Source: Candidozyma auris (lineage: Eukaryota; Ascomycota; Pichiomycetes; Serinales; Metschnikowiaceae). From it: a stretch of DNA of 64,000 nucleotides. Shown one piece after another: positions 29,046 to 37,844 of the stretch. The notes under the pieces are model-generated. The model searched no databases and was not told the DNA's origin. It was given only the letters and a program-made list of their open reading frames with translations. The stretch covers positions 868,001 to 932,000 of the forward strand of contig NC_072816.1 of assembly GCF_003013715.1 (NCBI RefSeq), in the 5' to 3' direction. How positions within the stretch are numbered: position 1 is the first letter of the stretch; the number at the start of each line of letters is the position of its first letter. The translations under genes and the position numbers were made by a program.

Positions 29046-29129
29046 TATATTTCATACGACGGAATGAATATTTATTTTAATGCAATGAACATGCCATCAT
29101 CACTAAGTTCTAGGTACATGTAACGATTC

Positions 29130-31391
29130 TCATGAATCTATGCGTTGAATCTCGACGTGGGCAACTCCGGGTGAATGTGGGGAACCCTCATAGGATTGAT
29201 AGGCGTCCAAGGGGGGCATCTGAACGTCAAGCTTTTGCATGGTTTTGATTCCTGAGATCCACATTTTTCCCAAATAGTCGTAGCGTGCTCTGTCTTCTTC
29301 GTTGAACGTGAAAACTGTTCCTGAGGAGTCGACTTTCCCTGTGTTGTTATAGCTTTCAATGGCATTGTATGCACAGTAGTAGTAATCTGTACAGCAGCGA
29401 GACTTGACCCAGCCCTTTTGAGGTTCGTAAGAGTCAATTTGATTGACACCATCCAACTCGTCAACATCCTTTTTACGATTCTTCAGCTCAAGTTTATAAT
29501 TCACTTCCTCGGTGAGGTCTATGGGGCTTCCACGAGGACGCAAAGGAGGGATTGCTGGAGGCACCAAAGCATTCTTGATTCGAAGTGGCTCCTGGTACAT
29601 TGCTTTTAGAATCTCTTTGTTACCAATAGCAGAAAATGGGAACTTGCGCTCATCCCTGCCGTAGCCATTCTTCTTACAAAAGGAGAACCCAGAGTTGATC
29701 CAGAGTATCTTACCAGAAGACGACATATGACCAGGATGGCTCAGGCAAACCTCTGAAGAAACAGAGCCATTGTACATTCTTCGTTGCGGGTCCGTGGTGA
29801 GCTCACCGACACTGGCAGCATCATATTTGCTCCAGCTGTAATTTTCGTCCCCCACAATAGACATTGCCAACCAGTACATTTCCTTGTCGCCCCAAATGGA
29901 TGACTTGACGGGTTCTCCCCATAATGCAAGAGGAAGAATTGCCAAATTGGCAGCATAGTGCTTCTTCCTGTTAAACAATACAATTCCGGCTTCCTGGGTA
30001 TGCCTCCAGCCTCTCATATACGGTGCATCCATCGTGTGCTCCGTGACAGGTTTGATACCTAGAGCAATGTCTAGACTGCTATGGCTATGTGGCATGAGCT
30101 TGGAGAAGTAATTGGTTTCGATCCAGTCGTTACTGTCTCTAAGCAGACGGTCTCTGAAGAAAAAAGCCCCGGTTTCTTTGTACTCAGGCGAGTCAAACAT
30201 GCTCTGAGGCAGTTCTAAAGGAACAGCGTCAGCGTCCACCAAAATCACTTCTTTGAATGTGTTGAACATAAGAGCGAGAATTTTGTTGTTGTAGCCACTG
30301 AAGAACTGTTTGCCAATGAGTTTCATGGGTCTTTCGATGTTAACGAAGGTGAGGTGCTGGATGGGGAACTCTGATCCGTACTTGGCAGGATCATGAAGAT
30401 CAACTTCTGGCATAACAGTTGTTAGGATTTTTTTGTCGGTGAATATTTCACCAAGAATTTCATCGATAGGCGCTACAGCCGCTCCCTGGAGCATCTTCTT
30501 CGACCGCATCAGAAGATCTCCTCTATAAACAATTTGAATGGGTAGCTTGTTGTTGAGCGCTCTTAACACTCGTATGAGGCGGGAAATGTCCTTTGAATAT
30601 CTTGTTGCTGCAGAAATCACTATGCCTTTACCCTCGATGTGCTCATAGTAGTATTGTACGAGGGTATCGTCGGGCATATACTTTGGTTTGCCAGGAAACA
30701 GGTCCTCGACAAAAGTGTTGTCTGGAGGCTCGAACGTCGGGAGCTGGTCGTGAAAGAAAGGAGTCAACTTCCGAGCATACTTGCCCTGCAAATCCTTATC
30801 CGGGTCACCTCCGCTGAAAAAACAGTGGCCGTAACTTCTCACCACCGTCATGATATCGGCCATTTCCGTCTCGATAAGCTTTGTCAGGTTCACTCTATCC
30901 TGAAACCAGCCATTGATCTCGATTCTATCCTCCTCAGTGATCACGTCTGGCTCAGGATCTTTATCCTTCTTCTTCCGCTTCTTTACCGTATGATAGGCGT
31001 CCTCGAAGTAGCGGCCCTTGGCCACTGCGTGCTTGTCGTACAGGTTGTCATAAAACTGGGGCACTTCCCAATCGGGATGATTCTCATCGAGAAACTTGAA
31101 AAATTGCCGACACTTTTCATCGTGCGGTTTCTTGCTGAAGCTATCCCACCCTCCTATCGTCTTCTCGAACTTCTCTGTTAGAGAGTACTTGTACGAGGAG
31201 TAGTGCAAATCTCTGCGAACAAAGTAGTCGCTGGCGCCAAAGCCGATTTCCGAGAAGTCCCAATGGTAGTCGTCAAGCAAAGGGGAGAATTCAACAAAGT
31301 GGTAGCATATCAAGGTGAAGAGACATAGGCACACGATCGAGAGAAGTCCTTTCTTGCGAAGCTTGCCCGAGACCACGAAATACGATTTCAT
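29130..31391 (-). CDS. MNN1-family alpha-1,3-mannosyltransferase
   Basis: Golgi type II membrane glycosyltransferase that adds terminal alpha-1,3-mannose to N- and O-glycans. A short cytosolic tail with KLRKKG precedes a signal anchor (about 15-33) and a lumenal stem. The GT71 catalytic domain shows GIVISAATRY, the donor-binding region IVYRG, the metal-binding DxD in LVDADAVPL (about residue 385) and WGDKEMYWLAM. The C-terminal part has paired Cys (SRCCTDYYYCAY). At 753 aa it matches Mnn1. Candida species carry several MNN1 paralogues, so I give no number. A TATATAG lies about 60 bp upstream of the ATG. Confidence 0.88.
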   Translation of the reverse strand: MKSYFVVSGKLRKKGLLSIVCLCLFTLICYHFVEFSPLLDDYHWDFSEIGFGASDYFVRRDLHYSSYKYSLTEKFEKTIGGWDSFSKKPHDEKCRQFFKFLDENHPDWEVPQFYDNLYDKHAVAKGRYFEDAYHTVKKRKKKDKDPEPDVITEEDRIEINGWFQDRVNLTKLIETEMADIMTVVRSYGHCFFSGGDPDKDLQGKYARKLTPFFHDQLPTFEPPDNTFVEDLFPGKPKYMPDDTLVQYYYEHIEGKGIVISAATRYSKDISRLIRVLRALNNKLPIQIVYRGDLLMRSKKMLQGAAVAPIDEILGEIFTDKKILTTVMPEVDLHDPAKYGSEFPIQHLTFVNIERPMKLIGKQFFSGYNNKILALMFNTFKEVILVDADAVPLELPQSMFDSPEYKETGAFFFRDRLLRDSNDWIETNYFSKLMPHSHSSLDIALGIKPVTEHTMDAPYMRGWRHTQEAGIVLFNRKKHYAANLAILPLALWGEPVKSSIWGDKEMYWLAMSIVGDENYSWSKYDAASVGELTTDPQRRMYNGSVSSEVCLSHPGHMSSSGKILWINSGFSFCKKNGYGRDERKFPFSAIGNKEILKAMYQEPLRIKNALVPPAIPPLRPRGSPIDLTEEVNYKLELKNRKKDVDELDGVNQIDSYEPQKGWVKSRCCTDYYYCAYNAIESYNNTGKVDSSGTVFTFNEEDRARYDYLGKMWISGIKTMQKLDVQMPPLDAYQSYEGSPHSPGVAHVEIQRIDS

Positions 31392-32371
31392 TGGAATAGT
31401 AGCGTGGCTTTAGTGCATCTGCCACCTTGCTTGGAGATTGTTGCCGACTATATAGAAAACAAATGAACCAGGGGATCCGTCCATTGGGCACATTAAGGCT
31501 GTGCTACTTTGTGTCTCCTCTACAGGCGATATGCGCGACATCTTGTGTCAAAGTAGAGGTACCGGAAAGATTTGTATGAGGTCACCGTGTGGAAGAAAGA
31601 ACCGAGGCCAATAAAGCAACCATTTGCAGTAGTGGCTACTAAAAAAACCCGTGGTGGAGCCCTGTCCCATCCACGAGTCCAAATCATTCTTTCGTCGCTT
31701 CACCCGTGTTTGACGCAGGGGAGCCTAAGTGAGCCAGGGCCGGGCCAAACGCGACATTATCCGTCCAGACGGCTCACTGTACTGAGCGCTCCCTTGCAGC
31801 TCAGAAACCGGCGAGTAACGAAGTTTGCTCAACAAATTGTTAAACGAATTAATTCAATGAAGCCATTTGAGTCGTCAAATTCTGGATTTTTGGGCTTCTT
31901 GAGCGTCGCTGTAAAATCTCTTGGCGGCTCTTGGCTTCCTTCAATTTCCTCTCTCAGCAACCGCTAGTTAGGTTTCTCAGCTCACGCGGAGCAGTGGTAC
32001 AAAAGTACCGAGGCGAGGGTCTGACACAAAGTGACCAAGACGGTAGTGCAAATTTCCACACGATGGAAATAGTAGATGGTACCTTGTTGGTCAATTCACG
32101 TTGCCGGCTTAAAACGTATGATATGGCTGCAGCTGAGGAAAGGGTCGTCCTTGGTTAAGAGAATTTGATATTGGAGTGAAGATGCCTCGCTATCTTAGGA
32201 TTGCACTACGGGCAGCTTGGTAATTGTACCTTGTAGTTTGTAGACCGTGGACCATTCACACTTGGAGTTTGCCACTTCGAGTGAGAATTGCAGCCGCAAT
32301 TGGTAGGCTATCAATCATGATTCTGCAAAACATCCAGATCTACCTTTCAATGGGCTTCGACCACAGCCAAA

Positions 32372-32381
32372 TGGCTGCAAA
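32372..32381 (-). promoter_or_regulatory. TTTGCAGCCA motif
   Basis: Exact core on the minus strand, next to AGCC on the other side (near-palindrome AGCCAAATGGCT at 32365-32376). Confidence 0.35.
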
Positions 32382-32718
32382 CGCAAATACCTCAATGACG
32401 AATAGCATCCTAAAGCTGTTGAAAACGGTTGTTCATACATATCATAGGCACCGAACTTGAAGAAAACATAATGAGGATATTCAGAGGTGATTCCGTTTTA
32501 TCGTCACAGGTGGCCCACATTGTGGATTATGCGGCTTTCGAGCGCTCTGGTGGTATTAGAAGTGTGGTAGCTGTTCCCTGGACTCTCTAGTGCATCGGCC
32601 CTGCAGCTCTTGAAACACCATTCAAAATTCATCAAAATCAATAAATTATTCGGCGACGAACGCTGAATTATCAGTGTTTGTGGTGATAATGCAGTGGACT
32701 TCTTCACACAACGCTTTT

Positions 32719-32728
32719 TGGTTGCGAA
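32719..32728 (-). promoter_or_regulatory. TTCGCAACCA motif, SEC21 upstream
   Basis: Fourth sequence variant of the degenerate core, 415 bp before the SEC21 ATG. Confidence 0.35.
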
Positions 32729-33044
32729 AGTCTTTCTTTGCTTGAAAACCTGGAATTACGATTCCACAGGGAGCGACAGAAATCAGAGATTGTTCAAATA
32801 ATTATTAAGACCTTCCGGATTCGCCTTACTCATTTTACTTCTTCGTCTCTCTACCCTCCCCACGCTGCCTACGTAGAGCACCTTACTTACTAGCAGGTTT
32901 AAGTCATTTACAACTTCATATTAGACCATTTGCCAAATTTGCAACATACTGGACTCCTTTTGGCTAACCAGTACTCTGCGACGAACTCACCACAAGCCAA
33001 TTTCATATATTTTAGATCCTACTAGCCACTCTGCCTCCAACTCC

Positions 33045-33054
33045 GTCACGTGAC
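33045..33054. promoter_or_regulatory. GTCACGTGAC E-box palindrome upstream of SEC21
   Basis: A perfect 10-bp palindrome containing the Cbf1-type CACGTG, 89 bp before the ATG. Confidence 0.5.
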
Positions 33055-33143
33055 CCCACCCAGTGTGTGCCGCGCTCAAATTATCTTGTTACACGTAGAA
33101 CCAAAAAACAATTACCATCGACATCCAACCTCCTCTGGTCAAC

Positions 33144-35957
33144 ATGTCTGTCCTGTCCTACAAGTCCCAGGACCCGTACAGTCTGGCATCTGTGCCAGAC
33201 AAAATGGCAGTGTTCCAGGAGTGCTTGCAACAGTTCAATGCCCTGCCGGTGGACGCGAAAAAGTGTCGACAGTTGTTGGCTAAGCTCTTGCGCTTGATCT
33301 ACCAAGGGGAGCTGTTTCCGCTGCAAGAGTCAACGACGTTGTTTTTCTCTATCTCCAAGTTGTTCCAGCACAAGAACTCCTCGTTGCGTCAGTTGGTGTA
33401 CTTGACTATCAAGGAGCTTTCGGCGACCTCGCAGGATATTTTGATGGTGACTTCTTCAATCATGAAGGATATCCAGTCGGGTCTGTTGATTTATAAGCCT
33501 AACGCCATTAGAACGCTCTCCAAAGTGTTGGATCCAACCACCGTATCTGCATCAGAGAGATTGTTCAAAAACTGTTTGGTTGACAAGAACCCAATTGTGT
33601 CCTCTGCAGCATTGATCTCCTCCTACAACTTGTTGCCTATTGCCAAAGACGTGGTGAAGCGCTTCACTAATGAAACGTTGGAGACCATCCAGTCATACAA
33701 GCAGTTTCCACTGGATCAGTTCCAGTTGCACGAGTACTACGGCGCTTCAACTACAAACTTACCTGCGAACTCGTACATGTACCAGTACCATGCATTGGGC
33801 TTGTTATATCAATTGAGAAATCACGACAAGATGTCATTGATGAAACTTATCACCAGTTTGGCGGACGGCCCCGCCCTCAAAAACTCCTTGTCCATAATCC
33901 AACTCATCAGGTACATCAACAAAGTATTGTTGGATGACGAGTCCCTCATCACCCACTTGCACCCTATCTTGGCGGGCTTCTTGAAACACAAGTCTGACAT
34001 GGTGGAATTGGAGGCTTGTAAGACATTGATTGGCTTGCAGCATCTCATAAAGGAGGATGACTTCATGAACATTATTCTTACTCTTCAAAAATTGTTGAGC
34101 GTTCCAAGAACTGCAACGAGGTTTGCAGCAGTGAGATTGATCAACAAAATCTCGATAAAGCACCCAGAGAAGATCATGGTGGTGAACCTAGAGTTGGAAG
34201 GCTTGATCAATGACAGCAATAGATCTGTCTCCACCTTGGCCATCACAACCTTATTGAAGACCTTGGGTGTCGGTACCGTTGAATCTGCTTCTGCCTCCAG
34301 CTCCGAGAATGTGGACAGATTGATTTCTAAGATGACATCGATGATGGATGAAATTACCGAAGACTTCAAGATCACAATAATAGAGGCCATCGAGAACTTA
34401 GCTCTTAAGTTCCCATCCAAGCATAAGAAGCTTGTGTCGTTCCTTTCCGACTTATTGAGAGACGATGGCACTTTGCAATTGAAGTCAAGTATCGTCGATG
34501 CCTTGTTTGACTTGATCAAATTTTTGTCCGATAAGTCTGCTAAGCAGCTCATCTTGATGAACTTGTGTGAGTTCATCGAAGACTGTGAATACACAGAATT
34601 GTCTGTGAGAATATTACACTTGTTGGGTGACGAGGGTCCAGCCACTGCCAATCCGTCGTACTATATCAGACACATCTACAATAGATTGGTTTTGGAGAAT
34701 TCCATAGTCAGATCGTCCGCTGTCATTGCCTTATCCAAATTCGCTGTTCAATGCGATGAGACTGTTGCACAGAACGTCAAAATTTTGCTCAGTAGATGTT
34801 TGAACGATGTTGATGATGAAGTTAGAGATCGTGCATCTTTGTCATTGAGTTTCATCGACAGTAAACGTCCTCAGTTGGTCGTCACAGAAGTGGGTTTCAA
34901 TTTGGCGGCTTTGGAAAGCAAGTTGTCTCATTACCTCAATGACGAAAGTAACTTTGGACATAAGTTTGACATCGATGAGATTCCATTGCTTAGTAAGGAG
35001 GAGCAGAAATCTCTTGAGTACAATACGAAGATTAAGAAGTTGGAGAAGACTGATGATGTTGAGATTGAGAGCGAGAAGTCCTCCGCAGGCACAAGATCTA
35101 AGGAGGAGTCTCAAGGTGCAAGTGACAATGCTCAAGAGTATTTGAGACAACAAGAGTACGCTGCCAACTTGTCTAGTATTCCAGAATTTGCTGGTCATGG
35201 TAAGTTGACGAGTTCCTCCGCCTCGCCATTGTATTTGACTGACAGGGAGAATGAGTTCGTTGTTACCGTTGTCAAACACTTCTTTGTGGAGACACAAAAA
35301 CTTATATTGCAGTTCGATGTGACGAACACTTTGTCATCCTTGGTATTGCAGGATGTCAGTGTTGTTGCTCAGCCGGACAACGAGCTCTACGAGGAGGAGT
35401 TCACCCTCCCATTGGCTGAATTGAAGCCTGAGCAAACAGGAAGCACCTATGTATCATTCAACACGCCGGCCATCGGTGATGACGATCTTCTTGCAGCTTT
35501 CGGAAACACTCTTATATACACTTCGAAGGATACTATCGATGAAGAAGGCAACATAGATCCAGCTGATGAAGGCATCGAAGATGAATACCAGATTGACGAC
35601 TTGGAGGTAACAGCTGGTGACTTCATTCAGCCAATGTACAACTCCAATTTTACTAGCATCTTTGACCAGTTGCCCGAAAGCGAAGGCAGTGTGGTGACAA
35701 TCGGTGGTGTTTCCAACTTGGAGAACGCTGTCAACAAGTTGAAGAAGAGTTTGAACGCTATGCCATTGGATGGCTCCGACTACGTTCCAGCCGACCTGAC
35801 CGCCCACGTTTTGAAGTTGCTAGGAAAAGATTTGTGGGGTGGAAAAGTCGGAGTGTTGGTGAGACTTGCGCAAACCCAGGGTAAAGTTGTTGCTAAGTTG
35901 CAGGTGAAGGGAGAGACACCAGGCTTCGCAGGGGTGGTTGCCAATGGAGTGCAGTAG
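33144..35957 (+). CDS. SEC21: COPI coatomer gamma subunit
   Basis: Gamma-COP, a core subunit of the COPI coat for Golgi-to-ER retrograde transport. The N-terminal two-thirds (about 1-560) is an adaptin-like HEAT solenoid that opens with the typical KCRQLLAKLLRLIYQGE block and includes SSLRQLVYLTIKELS. A charged linker (about 600-680) leads to the appendage: an Ig-like subdomain and a final platform domain (about 820-937, KDLWGGKVGVLVRLAQTQGKV). At 937 aa it matches Sec21. The ATG at 33144 gives the standard MSVLSYKS start. Convergent with the MRH gene, 72 bp apart. Confidence 0.96.
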   Translation: MSVLSYKSQDPYSLASVPDKMAVFQECLQQFNALPVDAKKCRQLLAKLLRLIYQGELFPLQESTTLFFSISKLFQHKNSSLRQLVYLTIKELSATSQDILMVTSSIMKDIQSGLLIYKPNAIRTLSKVLDPTTVSASERLFKNCLVDKNPIVSSAALISSYNLLPIAKDVVKRFTNETLETIQSYKQFPLDQFQLHEYYGASTTNLPANSYMYQYHALGLLYQLRNHDKMSLMKLITSLADGPALKNSLSIIQLIRYINKVLLDDESLITHLHPILAGFLKHKSDMVELEACKTLIGLQHLIKEDDFMNIILTLQKLLSVPRTATRFAAVRLINKISIKHPEKIMVVNLELEGLINDSNRSVSTLAITTLLKTLGVGTVESASASSSENVDRLISKMTSMMDEITEDFKITIIEAIENLALKFPSKHKKLVSFLSDLLRDDGTLQLKSSIVDALFDLIKFLSDKSAKQLILMNLCEFIEDCEYTELSVRILHLLGDEGPATANPSYYIRHIYNRLVLENSIVRSSAVIALSKFAVQCDETVAQNVKILLSRCLNDVDDEVRDRASLSLSFIDSKRPQLVVTEVGFNLAALESKLSHYLNDESNFGHKFDIDEIPLLSKEEQKSLEYNTKIKKLEKTDDVEIESEKSSAGTRSKEESQGASDNAQEYLRQQEYAANLSSIPEFAGHGKLTSSSASPLYLTDRENEFVVTVVKHFFVETQKLILQFDVTNTLSSLVLQDVSVVAQPDNELYEEEFTLPLAELKPEQTGSTYVSFNTPAIGDDDLLAAFGNTLIYTSKDTIDEEGNIDPADEGIEDEYQIDDLEVTAGDFIQPMYNSNFTSIFDQLPESEGSVVTIGGVSNLENAVNKLKKSLNAMPLDGSDYVPADLTAHVLKLLGKDLWGGKVGVLVRLAQTQGKVVAKLQVKGETPGFAGVVANGVQ

Positions 35958-36029
35958 ACATGAAAACGATTACATAAACTATAAAATCTTATCAAGTATA
36001 ATCATTTTCGTAATGAATGAAAGTAGGGT

Positions 36030-36860
36030 TTATGAATGCAGTGATTGGCGTTGCTTCAACGCTTTGTAGAAAATTCCACCAGATAAATAAACGAGCAAAG
36101 CGGCCAACAAGATGAGAACAAATATCCAAATGGCAGCTAGGTTGTCAGCTTTAGCTGCTGTAGGACACGCTAGGTGAGAGCGAACCTCGAAGAAGTACGT
36201 ACACTCGTCGACCGCGGCAACGTAGGATACATGTGCTTTAGTTAACATATCTCTGTCACAAGTAAACGTGAGTATGGTTCTCCTTCTAAGAGGGGTGCCA
36301 TCTTTGAACGTCATCCCATTGCAATTTGATCCGTTCTCATAAGTCAAGGTGAGTTTCTTGCCCTTGAACATGGGTCTTGTAGATACCTGGCCCATCAGAA
36401 TATAGCGACCTGTTTCCTGGTCAATATAGTACGCCCCAACCTGAGAGGCGTTTAGCGAGTCTACAACCTCTACATTCGGTAGAAGGTGTCTCTTTATGGC
36501 ACCCAGACACACGCCCACGGTATAGTTATGACCAGAGTCGTAGCCTTTGGCAGACCACAGAAGTTGTTTCACATCGTGGCCATGGCCAGCCACCACTGAC
36601 AAGCCACGCAAGTCAATAAAGCCCTTATGAGGAGAGAGCACCGTACAGGGGTCGAGTTCGAGCTCATCGTGATCAGAATGTGGCGCTGCCGACTCACCTT
36701 CCTTCAGAGGTTCTTGCACCTCATGCACCAAATTGTATAGGGAGGGAAACGCGTGCGGTTCAAGCGAGTGCTGGGGTCGTTGCTCAACAATAAAGAGACC
36801 AACGGCCACGAATATGGCCACCGCTAGGAGTGCCAAGCGGCGGGTATAGCGGGGCGGCAT
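36030..36860 (-). CDS. MRH-domain single-pass membrane protein (Mrl1-like)
   Basis: Probable sorting receptor related to the mannose-6-phosphate receptor. An N-terminal hydrophobic segment (about 8-26) acts as signal or anchor. One MRH domain (about 72-232) shows paired Cys, DPCTV near its start, YDSGHNYTVGVC in the middle, and the diagnostic C-terminal YxFEVRSHLACP block. A transmembrane helix (about 243-263) and a short cytosolic tail with YKALKQRQ follow. S. cerevisiae Mrl1 (vacuolar hydrolase delivery) and Atg27 have the same plan; the tail and the FIDLRGLS block suggest Mrl1, but Atg27 is not excluded. Confidence 0.68.
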   Translation of the reverse strand: MPPRYTRRLALLAVAIFVAVGLFIVEQRPQHSLEPHAFPSLYNLVHEVQEPLKEGESAAPHSDHDELELDPCTVLSPHKGFIDLRGLSVVAGHGHDVKQLLWSAKGYDSGHNYTVGVCLGAIKRHLLPNVEVVDSLNASQVGAYYIDQETGRYILMGQVSTRPMFKGKKLTLTYENGSNCNGMTFKDGTPLRRRTILTFTCDRDMLTKAHVSYVAAVDECTYFFEVRSHLACPTAAKADNLAAIWIFVLILLAALLVYLSGGIFYKALKQRQSLHS

Positions 36861-37269
36861 GAAAAAGTGTTGAGGTTTATCGAGGAGTTGAAGATGATGA
36901 TGTTCGCACCGATGAGGCTTAATACAAGGTACTTAAACCGAAGAAGGAGTTGACCAGTAGGAGCATAAATATGCTATGGATTTCGAAGGATGAAAGAGAA
37001 TGAATTAGTAGGAGAAGGGTTTGTAAGGGGTTTTTGGTTGAAGTACTTGGAAGTAAAAGATTTTTTGAGGAAGTGAAAAGTAGTTGTACTGAAGAGGAGT
37101 TATCAAGTAGCCTCGTCGCGGGCGATTATATAAGAGAAGTGGAATTTGTTGTTGGTGAGATGAATTGAATCAGATTCAGTCAGACCATATCGTGGAAATG
37201 GCTATCTTGATTTTTAGCATAGGATTGAGCTTGTCAGAGAAAGTGTGCTCTTGCTAAACTGGCCTGTAT

Positions 37270-37279
37270 TTTGCAGCCA
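37270..37279 (+). promoter_or_regulatory. TTTGCAGCCA motif
   Basis: Exact core, 410 bp upstream of the MRH gene and 566 bp upstream of the ankyrin-DIL gene. Confidence 0.4.
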
Positions 37280-37765
37280 CTAGGTGATAATGCGCTCAAA
37301 GAGGAAAAACGTCAAGAGAGGTTGAGACGGTCAACGAAATAACGATGAAATGAAAAAACAAAATGGGCAAGCAAACTGAAAGACACTGGATGTATGTGAC
37401 ATTCTTTGTTTTAAAATCAGTCATTATATGCTTTGCATCTGGTATAGAAAGGATTGCCAGCCACGACAATCACTGAATTATATGTATTGCGGTCTGTCTC
37501 TTAGTGAAAAGGGTAACGGAGTGAACAAATATGACCATTTTTGGAATCTCGTTGCAATTCAGACCACCAAGAGGTGTTCTCAATTGCTTCCCCCTATTCA
37601 CCATGCGCTCACCATCACCGCTGTTTCTACAAACACTCCAGAAGTACAAAGTAGCCAAACATACGAGAATTTATGAAACAAGCCGACATTTTAATTCACC
37701 AGATACAGTGAAAATCTGTTTCTCCTGGCCTTCTGGCTTTCAATCCACCTTGTCTTCTGGTATTG

Positions 37766-37773
37766 CACGTGAC
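37766..37773 (+). promoter_or_regulatory. CACGTGAC E-box upstream of ankyrin-DIL gene
   Basis: 72 bp before the ATG. Confidence 0.45.
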
Positions 37774-37844
37774 CACACTCGTAACTCACACTGTAGCGCG
37801 TGCAGCCCTGTTGCTTTGGACCTCAAACATCACCTTCTTCCACA

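Larger units (their letters stand above)
31392..33143. other. 1.75-kb divergent intergenic region MNN1-family gene / SEC21
   Basis: No gene that I can support. It contains two minus-strand TTYGCARCCA motifs (32372, 32719), a pseudo-palindrome ATTGCAGCCGCAAT at 32286-32299 with a related core, and a GTCACGTGAC palindrome close to SEC21. A 75-codon frame at 31931-32158 is coding-like in base pattern but starts with TTG and has no homology I recognise. Confidence 0.5.
36861..37844. other. 984-bp divergent spacer
   Basis: Upstream region of the MRH gene and the ankyrin-DIL gene. It holds one TTTGCAGCCA motif (37270) and one CACGTGAC (37766). The stretch 36950-37150 is purine-rich with many AAG/GAG runs. 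No gene. Confidence 0.6.

Noticed and set aside
31931..32158. 75-codon frame upstream of SEC21
   Set aside because: G-first codon bias is gene-like, but it begins with TTG, is short and matches no family.
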